Below, piece by piece: positions 1-6,247 of a stretch of DNA of 32,298 nucleotides. Position 1 is the first letter of the stretch. Each line of letters opens with the position of its first letter. The DNA comes from Desulfobacterales bacterium (GTDB lineage Bacteria > Desulfobacterota > Desulfobacteria > Desulfobacterales > JAQWFD01). The notes below the pieces were generated by a model. That model had not been told where the DNA came from, ran no database searches, and saw only the letters and a list, made by a program, of their open reading frames with translations. The position numbers were made by a program, and so were the translations under genes. The stretch lies in contig JAQWFD010000043.1 in the NCBI GenBank assembly GCA_028704555.1, positions 1 through 32,298 on the forward strand. Direction: 5' to 3'.

Positions 1-2
1 GT

Positions 3-56
3 GCGGCCAGAATGATCGAGGAAATCAGCGGCAGTGATCAGGTGCTCCGGTATTGA
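3..56 (+). CDS. Possible 3' end of a truncated plus-strand gene
   Basis: The frame starting at base 3 stays open into the window edge and ends at a TGA at 54-56. It reads ARMIEEISGSDQVLRY after the first alanine, which looks like ordinary protein sequence, while the other two plus frames stop sooner or read less naturally. Only 17 residues are visible, so no family can be assigned and the gene may not be real. The strong hairpin at 170-208 downstream would suit the end of a plus-strand transcript. Confidence 0.3.
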   Translation, partial: AARMIEEISGSDQVLRY

Positions 57-169
57 CCTGGCGGCCAGGGGCCAGAAAAGAGCAGAAGAAGAATCCGGGG
101 AGAGAAAACCGATGCCAGGCCTCTGAGCGTGGCTGAATATGCAGACCGATTGAATCAGAGGAGGGAGGA

Positions 170-208
170 GGGCATGCCGGAGGCCATTAAGGCGTCTCCG
201 GCATGCCC
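170..208. repeat. Strong 13-bp stem hairpin, possible terminator
   Basis: Positions 170-182 (GGGCATGCCGGAG) are perfectly complementary to 196-208. An inner GCC/GGC pairing (183-185 with 191-193) closes a five-base loop, leaving a two-base bulge at 194-195. No T tract follows on either strand, so it is not a classical intrinsic terminator. It could be a Rho-assisted 3' end, an mRNA-stabilising structure or one copy of a dispersed palindromic repeat. Confidence 0.6.
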
Positions 209-560
209 CCAGGAGAATTAATCATGACATAGGCTATTGGTGAGGGTGAATAATAGTAACACCGGCTAAAACAGAACCGATGGCACTATTTTACTATCAG
301 GTTGTTTGATGGTTTGTCACAAATTAACTCCCGTCGAAGAGTGTTTTTAAAAGCTGTTGAAAGGCTTAATTTTAAGTTTTGGTTATCATCTGTATAGCGT
401 AGTATACAGCATAAACTGTGCCAACCAGCCAAATAAAATTGAATAGCTTGTAAAATCGGGATGTTAAGCTGAATTAATCCGGAGGGCGGAATTTTTGAAA
501 CTGTCATTTTTTAGAAAAATTGCGAAACAAATTTCGAATAGTTTCAAATTTTGCGCGCGG
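209..560. other. AT-rich gene-free spacer
   Basis: No convincing coding region is visible on either strand. A 73-codon minus-strand frame at 286-507 has no ribosome binding site and a composition unlike the neighbouring genes. An AGGAG followed by ATG at 224 opens a frame that stops after two codons. The 500-560 portion lies just downstream of the response regulator stop and contains only a weak GAAAC/GTTTC stem followed by a T-rich stretch on the minus strand, which might end that transcript. Confidence 0.5.
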
Positions 561-1949
561 TCAGTCGGCGAACAGTTTTCTGCGTCGATATCGAAATGTG
601 TGATGGTTCATTTTTAACAGGCCGGCCGCCTTGGATTCGTTTCCACTGGTCATGTTGTAAGCCTGTTGTATATAATATTTTTCGATCGACATCAGTATGC
701 CGGGCAGGTCGATACCACCGGCGGGAAGGGGGGAAATCTGCATTCCGTTGATACCCTGAGGACCGATGTCGCACCGGTCGGCATTTTCAAATCCTAAGTC
801 CAGCGCGGTAAGTTCCGGACCGCTGCCTATGAGAACGCCGCGTTCAATAATATTTCTGAATTCTCTTATATTTCCGGTCCATCTGTAAGTCATCATTGCC
901 TGCAGTGCTTCCGGAGAGATTCCGATAAAGCTTTTGTTGAATTTTTTTCCGAATTTATACAAAAAATACTTGGCCAGAGGGATGATGTCTTCTTTGCGTT
1001 CGTTTAATGAAGGGATATGAACCTTGATGACGCCCAATCGAAAATAAAGATCTTTTCTGAAACGGCCCTCTTCGACCATTTTGTCCACATTCCGGTTGGT
1101 GGCCGATACTACACGGGTTTTAATGCTGATTTTTCGGGTGCAGCCGACCTTGTAAAATTCGCCTTCTTCCAGAAACCGAAGCAGTTTTGCCTGGGTTTCC
1201 AGATCCAAATCCCCGACTTCATCGAGAAACAGGGTGCCACCTGCCGCTTCTTCAATCAGTCCTTTTTTCCCCGATGTACTGGCCCCGGTGAACGCTCCTT
1301 TTTCATATCCGAACAGTTCGCTTTCAACGATCTCCCGCGGAAGCGAAGCGCAGTTTACGGCGATAAACGGGCCTTTGTAATTGGGGCTTCGGTAATGGAT
1401 GGCATGGGCTATCAATTCTTTGCCCGTTCCGGTTTCCCCAAGGATGAGAATAGGCGTGTCCGGGCTTTTGGCCACCATTTTTATAAATTCCATGACATCC
1501 CGGATGGCTTTGCTTTCTTCGATAAAACAGGGCAGATGATCTTCGAGCTGTTTTTCCTGGAGGGCCAGGACCTCCTTTTTCAGCCGGATGGTTTCAAATG
1601 CGTTGTGAATCGTTTTTTCAAGTGTCTTGATGTGTACCGGTTTTACAATATAATCATGAGCGCCGGATTTCATGGTCGATATCACGGTTTGAATATCTTC
1701 ATCGGCCGTCAGCATCACAGCGAGTATCTCCGGGTACAGCTGTTTGATCTTATTCAGTGCTTTAATGCCATCCATGCCCGGAAGGCCGATATCGAGCAGA
1801 ATCAGATCCGGTTGCGTGTGCTTTAACGTGTTGAAAGCGGCCTCGGCAGATGAGAAGCCCGCAATTTTATAATCCGAACTCAAAGCTTCTTTCAGTAGAT
1901 TCAAGATGAACGGGTCATCATCCACAATAAATATGCTGTATGAAATCAT
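561..1949 (-). CDS. Sigma-54-dependent response regulator (NtrC family)
   Basis: The 462-residue protein is a phosphorylation-controlled enhancer-binding activator. An N-terminal receiver domain (about 1-120) has the acidic pocket DDD near residue 10, phosphoacceptor Asp53 in LILLDIGLPGMDG, Thr81 and Lys103. The central AAA+ domain (about 142-370) carries Walker A GETGTGKE (171-178), the sigma-54 contact loop GAFTGA (218-223) and Walker B GGTLFLDE (237-244). A Fis-type helix-turn-helix (about 434-460) ends the protein. All three modules look intact, so it should hydrolyse ATP and open sigma-54 promoters. No sensor kinase gene lies in the window, so its partner is encoded elsewhere. It is divergent from the binding-protein gene at 2483. 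Whether it controls that gene or the T6SS cannot be read from the sequence. The ATG start has only a weak Shine-Dalgarno sequence, but the receiver domain begins immediately after it. Confidence 0.95.
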   Translation of the reverse strand: MISYSIFIVDDDPFILNLLKEALSSDYKIAGFSSAEAAFNTLKHTQPDLILLDIGLPGMDGIKALNKIKQLYPEILAVMLTADEDIQTVISTMKSGAHDYIVKPVHIKTLEKTIHNAFETIRLKKEVLALQEKQLEDHLPCFIEESKAIRDVMEFIKMVAKSPDTPILILGETGTGKELIAHAIHYRSPNYKGPFIAVNCASLPREIVESELFGYEKGAFTGASTSGKKGLIEEAAGGTLFLDEVGDLDLETQAKLLRFLEEGEFYKVGCTRKISIKTRVVSATNRNVDKMVEEGRFRKDLYFRLGVIKVHIPSLNERKEDIIPLAKYFLYKFGKKFNKSFIGISPEALQAMMTYRWTGNIREFRNIIERGVLIGSGPELTALDLGFENADRCDIGPQGINGMQISPLPAGGIDLPGILMSIEKYYIQQAYNMTSGNESKAAGLLKMNHHTFRYRRRKLFAD

Positions 1950-2482
1950 GATGTCTGCGCCTGCGTAGAACTTGTTATTTTATGTCCCCCCTTTTGTACA
2001 ACCATGTCGTTATCTTGAGGGGGACGCACGTTGGAAAACCCCTGAATGGCATCAATACAGCAGTCGGTTCCATATAAAGCCTTATATATGGTCATAGATT
2101 TATATTCGTGTCAACACGAGTTCAATCCCCGTAGCGTATCGGCTTATACGTCTGCTCCAATCCCTATAATGGCGCATTGTATTTATTGTGGCGTTGTTAC
2201 CGGCATCAGACTTTTTCAGCCAACAGGGCTGTCAATATCGGAGGCATCTACTGCCCGTGAAACAGGCAAAAAAGATATTTTTTCTTGCAAATGACCCGCC
2301 TTGTCTATAAAATTCTGCAAATTCAGGACCTATGGGAGCTGATGAAACGATTCATTCACGTCAAACGTGAATCGTACGTGAGTTGATCAGCAATCAACAT
2401 CATCGGCCAGTTGAGAATTACGTTGGTAGCAGCAGTTATACCATCACAATTGTGTTGATTCTATCATCGAGGGAGACATTGT
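1950..2482. promoter_or_regulatory. Divergent intergenic region with several inverted repeats
   Basis: This 533-bp stretch separates the two divergent genes and holds no convincing coding sequence. It contains CCATATA/TATATGG (2070-2091), TCGTGT-ca-ACACGA (2106-2119), ATTCACGT-caa-ACGTGAAT (2354-2372), GTTGAT-cagca-ATCAAC (2382-2398) and the palindrome CACAATTGTG (2445-2454). The ACGTGA core recurs at 2375-2380. On the minus strand 2286-2300 reads GGCGGG-TCAT-TTGCA, matching the GG-N10-GC spacing of a sigma-54 promoter and pointing at the regulator gene. It differs from the consensus TGGCAC in the first element and lies over 300 bp from the start codon, so it is only a candidate. Confidence 0.45.
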
Positions 2483-3652
2483 ATGAAGATAGTGAAAAAA
2501 ATGATTGCGGTACTGGTTTTTGGCTTATTTTGTTTTTATCTGCCTGCGTCGGCCGCAGACAGGATTGACTTCAGCACTACGCCAAAAACAAACCACGGCA
2601 AGATGTGGCGTATTGCATATTACGAAGGGGGAAAATATGACGATTATCAAAAAACACTTGTCGCCACGATAAAAGGCCTGATGGAGTTGGGCTGGATTGA
2701 AACGGAAGCGTTACCGCCTCAAAACGATTCTCAAACCAAAGAACTCTGGGACTGGCTGGCATCCCGCTCAAAAAGCAATTTCATCCGTTTCGTCAATGAT
2801 GGTTATTATAGTGCCGGCTGGGACAAAACGGCTCGCAGTCAAATCACTGAAAAGGTACTCGCCCGGTTGACCCGGGAAAAAGATATTGATCTGGTGATCG
2901 CTATGGGCACATGGGCGGGCAAAGACCTCGCCAACAACTCGCACGACACTCCGGTCATAGTGCTTTCAACCAGTGACCCGGTATCCGCCGGCATCATCAA
3001 AAGCGTTGAAGATTCAGGCTACGCGCATGTCCATGCCCGTGTTGATCCGTTTCGCTACGAGCGTCAGATACAAATATTCCATGATATTATCGGTTTTAAA
3101 AACCTGGGACTGGCTTATAAGAATACGGTTCTCGGCAGAAGCTATGCAGCCGTCGATATTGTGGAAAAGGCTTCAAAGGAATTGGGATTTGAAATCACAA
3201 GTTGTTTTTTTAAAGAGGGGCTGACCCTTGAAGAGGAAAATAAGGAAGTTTTGAGATGTTTCCGGGAACTTGCAGAAAAAGTCGATGCGATTTACGTTAC
3301 GGAACAACAAGGGGTCAATCCCAAAACGATTCCGGAAATTGTAAAAATTACAAATTCCCATCAAATTCCAACGTTTGCCCAGTCAGGTTCGGAACCGGTC
3401 AAATATGGATTGCTCATGAGTATTTCTCAGGCCGGGTTCAAGTATGTCGGGGGATATCATGCGGAGACCATTGCCAGGGTGTTCAATGGGGCAAAACCCG
3501 GTCAGCTCGATCAAATTTTTGAAGATCCGCCGGCAATAGCCATCAATTTAAAAACCGCAGAAATCATAGGATTCGATCCGCCGGTGGATGTTCTGGGCGC
3601 CGCCGATGAAATTTACCAGGAAATTACCGTGCCTCAGGAGCCCGGAAAATAA
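2483..3652 (+). CDS. ABC-type periplasmic substrate-binding protein (ABC_sub_bind-like)
   Basis: The 389-residue protein starts with a Sec signal peptide: basic MKIVKK, a hydrophobic core, and a likely cleavage after ASA at residue 24. The mature part resembles the two-lobed binding proteins of the ABC_sub_bind family (PF04392), with the characteristic run IDLVIAMGTWAGKDLA, then PVIVLSTSDPVSAGII, a central hinge with LGLAYKN, and AIYVTEQQGV in the second lobe. Such proteins bind small ligands such as amino acids or aromatic compounds, but the ligand cannot be read here. A GAGGGAG ribosome binding site at 2469-2475 sits seven bases before the ATG. No permease or ATPase gene is adjacent, so it is either an orphan served by a distant transporter or the ligand sensor of a signalling pathway. 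It converges with the 3719-5314 gene. Confidence 0.85.
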   Translation: MKIVKKMIAVLVFGLFCFYLPASAADRIDFSTTPKTNHGKMWRIAYYEGGKYDDYQKTLVATIKGLMELGWIETEALPPQNDSQTKELWDWLASRSKSNFIRFVNDGYYSAGWDKTARSQITEKVLARLTREKDIDLVIAMGTWAGKDLANNSHDTPVIVLSTSDPVSAGIIKSVEDSGYAHVHARVDPFRYERQIQIFHDIIGFKNLGLAYKNTVLGRSYAAVDIVEKASKELGFEITSCFFKEGLTLEEENKEVLRCFRELAEKVDAIYVTEQQGVNPKTIPEIVKITNSHQIPTFAQSGSEPVKYGLLMSISQAGFKYVGGYHAETIARVFNGAKPGQLDQIFEDPPAIAINLKTAEIIGFDPPVDVLGAADEIYQEITVPQEPGK

Positions 3653-3661
3653 TAAACCCGG

Positions 3662-3704
3662 AAAGATTCCGCAGCGTCCGCCGCAACACGGGAATCGAAT
3701 CTTT
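3662..3704. terminator. Possible bidirectional terminator between convergent genes
   Basis: AAAGATTC (3662-3669) pairs perfectly with GAATCTTT (3697-3704) between the stop codons of the convergent genes ending at 3652 and 3719. An alternative pairing is GATTCC (3665-3670) with GGAATC (3691-3696). The loop is long (27 bases) and the T tract short, so it would be a weak terminator. Position is the main support. Confidence 0.4.
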
Positions 3705-3718
3705 TACGAAACCGCAGA

Positions 3719-5314
3719 TTATTTAAGAACGACTTTTTCCCTTAACCGCTGGTAGCAATCCGCTGCCAGTTGCATTTTCCATCCGGGCGGTAAACAGTTT
3801 TCGGGGAAGACAGCATCCGGAAGGGTTTCAAACAATCCTGCCAGATGCGCGTCTTGTAAAGACATCGACCGCATGCGTTCAATATCTTTCAGGGTGAGGC
3901 CTCCGCCGGCAATGATTTCAAGGGGGCCTGAAGGAATCAGTAAATTTTCTCTGGAGCGGGTCATTACCGCAATCATTCCGGAAAGGTAACGGCCCGATGG
4001 GATGGCTCCCACCACAGCGGCAACGTCGTGGTAGCCGGCGGTTTTTTCCAGTGCCGAAACGATGCCCTGTTGCATCGATGGAAGGTATTCCCCCTGGAAA
4101 TATCCCCCCGCGCAGATGACTCCCCGGGCAAATGACAGGGTCAGAAAGCAGGTGAAAAGAGAGGGAATCAGGATATTTTTTTGAAGCGCGCCGATGATTT
4201 TTTCAGGGCTGTACGGCAGTTCCCACTGCCGGCCCCGGTCATCGATGCCCTGAAGCACGGCTGAATTCGCCCCGTTGCTTGCAAGATAAAACGGAATTCT
4301 TCTTCCGCAGTGATCGATACCCCAGAAAAAGAGGGTGCCCGCCTTTGTCGCCGGTGGGTTTGATGCGGTTTTACAGTCGTTTTTATCAGACCGCCGGCAC
4401 AGGCCTTTCAGTTCCCAGCAACCATTTACCCCATTGAGTTCGGAGATGACCCGCTGCCTGAGTTCAGGGTCAAACATCACGGCCCATGGCAGGCTTTCCG
4501 TATTTTGCAGATCCTGTTCCAGAAGTCTGGCGACAATTTTTTCCGATTCGATGTAAATCAGCTCGGGTGGCGTGATGCGTTCGCAGAAGAGCCGCTTCCA
4601 GATCCGGTTATTGACAAGTACTGCCTGCTGAGAATAATTGTTCAGAGCGGCAACCGCCGGCGTAGCGCAGTATTTTTGCAAGATATCGGTTGCCGGGGTG
4701 TAAATTGTTGAAGAAATCTGTTTGTCCCGGATCAATCTGTCAAGCCGGCGGCCGGCTCTGTCTAACATGGCCGGATCAAAGGCAGGCGCGGCGCAGACCA
4801 TTTTTCTTTTGTCCCGATCCGGAAATACAGGCAATCTCAGTGGCATGTCAGCCATCTTGTCGGCGTTGATATGATAAATGAGCAGGCCCCTTGGATAGGT
4901 GGCATTGTTCAGCGGGACATTGCCAAAGGAAAAAACCGGAACGGTCGAAGCACACCGGCAAGCGGCAGCCGAACGCAGGGAAAAAAGAAGATTGCCTTGA
5001 ATCGAGTGAGAAAATGAATCGATGCCGTGATGATTGGCTGACAGAACAACCGGCGAAGCAGCCAGATCGTAAACAAGCCGTTCGGCAACCGAGCGGCCCA
5101 GCAGCTGAGACGTATAACCGGATATCACATCAAAAAGGTCATTTCGTGGCTGAAAAGCAGGGGGAACTTGTTGCGTAAACTGTTCCAGATAAGCAGCCAG
5201 GGGTTTTGTGCCATAGTTGCTGATCGCCCGGTCCACCACGGGAAGATGCTCACATACGATGTCAAGGTAACGCTCCGGCGTCAGGCAGCTCTCTTGTTCC
5301 CGCAGGGGTGTCAT
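3719..5314 (-). CDS. Uncharacterised 531-residue protein, last gene of the racemase/MFS cluster
   Basis: I do not recognise this family. The protein is soluble-looking, with no signal peptide and no clear membrane span. Motifs that look conserved in style are SANHHGIDSFSHS (about 92-104), a glycine/asparagine stretch FGNVPLNNATYPRG (about 130-143) and, near residues 405-425, a segment SFARGVICAGGYFQGEY. The clustered His-His and acidic residues could be catalytic or metal-binding, which is inference. The ATG start overlaps the stop of the upstream acetyltransferase gene in an ATGA (5311-5314), so the two are translationally coupled and probably act together. Its place at the end of a racemase, exporter and acetyltransferase gene set suggests an enzyme of a small-molecule pathway. 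It is clearly coding, as judged by its length, the overlap and the natural protein sequence. Confidence 0.85.
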   Translation of the reverse strand: MTPLREQESCLTPERYLDIVCEHLPVVDRAISNYGTKPLAAYLEQFTQQVPPAFQPRNDLFDVISGYTSQLLGRSVAERLVYDLAASPVVLSANHHGIDSFSHSIQGNLLFSLRSAAACRCASTVPVFSFGNVPLNNATYPRGLLIYHINADKMADMPLRLPVFPDRDKRKMVCAAPAFDPAMLDRAGRRLDRLIRDKQISSTIYTPATDILQKYCATPAVAALNNYSQQAVLVNNRIWKRLFCERITPPELIYIESEKIVARLLEQDLQNTESLPWAVMFDPELRQRVISELNGVNGCWELKGLCRRSDKNDCKTASNPPATKAGTLFFWGIDHCGRRIPFYLASNGANSAVLQGIDDRGRQWELPYSPEKIIGALQKNILIPSLFTCFLTLSFARGVICAGGYFQGEYLPSMQQGIVSALEKTAGYHDVAAVVGAIPSGRYLSGMIAVMTRSRENLLIPSGPLEIIAGGGLTLKDIERMRSMSLQDAHLAGLFETLPDAVFPENCLPPGWKMQLAADCYQRLREKVVLK

Positions 5315-6219
5315 CCGTTGTGCCCGTTCGTTTTTTTTTTGAACATGACCAGCATCCCGTCATCCCGGGATATCCCCAGAGCCGCTGCAAGCTCATCTTT
5401 TCTTCCGTTTTTTTCCCAGGGATGAAACACGTAGGGCATGTGAATATTTTTTCTCGTCATCAGCACCGTAAGATTTCGAATTGCGTTGTCGATCCAATCC
5501 TGCTGTCCGTCTGCAAATCCGATATAGACCTGTTTGAAGGTGGTGACGGCAAAATCGATATCCGTAAAAGGCACGGTCACCAGCTGCTTTGCGCCGCCAT
5601 TTTCTTCGAACCGGGGATAGACCTCAAATCCGGTGACCACTCCTTTTTGTACAAGCTGTATCCAGGAATGCAGTGAGGAGGATTGGGCACAGGTGGTAAA
5701 CAATACATCGGGTTGCAACTCCATGAGCATTTTGGCAGCGATGGTTTTTCCGATGCCTGAACTCTGATACTCCGGCAACACGGCCCGCACCATCATATGG
5801 ATGCCCTGGAGAGTCCGAAAATTGTATTGCACGCTGCCCTGATCTAAAATGGTTGTCGCAACCAGCTTGCCACAATGATCCCGAAACAGGATCACTTGCC
5901 GCTGAAACAGTTTTTCCGGTTTTTTAAAATAATAGGCGGCAAACTGTTTCTGTTCTTCCGGCATGTCTTCAAACACCCGGACTAACAACTCTTCCAGTTC
6001 TGACTTGAGTTTTTCCCGGGCCTTATCCGGCCATTGAAGGATGTCTGCCGTTGTCATGGCCTCGGCACGGATGGTGGTGGCCGGAGCATCGGCAACCGAA
6101 AGATTCAGCTCAAAGTCTTTAATGCATTTGAGGTTTAATTTTTCAGGAACCTGTGTCACTTTTTTGCCTTTCAGACAGTTTTTCAATAATCTGCGCTGTG
6201 TTACCTCTCCGAATTTCAA
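5311..6219 (-). CDS. GNAT-family N-acetyltransferase
   Basis: The central part (about 75-215) has the GNAT fold pattern. The acetyl-CoA pyrophosphate-binding motif A is seen as VLPEYQSSGIGKTIA, matching the Q/R-x-x-G-x-G/A rule, preceded by strands with IHMMVRAV. GNAT enzymes transfer an acyl group from acyl-CoA to an amine; the acceptor is unknown. The frame begins with a TTG that has no good Shine-Dalgarno sequence. A GTG at 6159, seven bases after AAAGG, is a reasonable alternative start, and the first ATG is at 6057, so the N-terminus is uncertain. The stop overlaps the next gene by four bases, and the upstream MFS gene ends 28 bp before. The C-terminal 80 residues beyond the GNAT core have no assignment. 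An MFS exporter and an epimerase-type enzyme in the same unit hint that the substrate may be a modified amino acid. Confidence 0.8.
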   Translation of the reverse strand: MKFGEVTQRRLLKNCLKGKKVTQVPEKLNLKCIKDFELNLSVADAPATTIRAEAMTTADILQWPDKAREKLKSELEELLVRVFEDMPEEQKQFAAYYFKKPEKLFQRQVILFRDHCGKLVATTILDQGSVQYNFRTLQGIHMMVRAVLPEYQSSGIGKTIAAKMLMELQPDVLFTTCAQSSSLHSWIQLVQKGVVTGFEVYPRFEENGGAKQLVTVPFTDIDFAVTTFKQVYIGFADGQQDWIDNAIRNLTVLMTRKNIHMPYVFHPWEKNGRKDELAAALGISRDDGMLVMFKKKTNGHNG

Positions 6220-6247
6220 CTGTCCGGCGGGGTATTGCAGCGTCGAT

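Noticed and set aside
286..507. 73-codon minus-strand frame
   Set aside because: AT-rich, no ribosome binding site and no recognisable protein features.
1017..1826. 269-codon plus-strand open frame
   Set aside because: It is antisense to the response regulator, whose domains and catalytic motifs are all intact on the minus strand.
2116..2133. T-loop-like sequence GAGTTCAATCCCCGT suggesting a tRNA end
   Set aside because: No acceptor, D or anticodon arm can be built upstream, the T stem has a mismatch, and no CCA end follows.
2046..2294. 82-codon plus-strand frame
   Set aside because: No ribosome binding site, composition unlike the neighbours, and it runs across several inverted repeats of the regulatory region.
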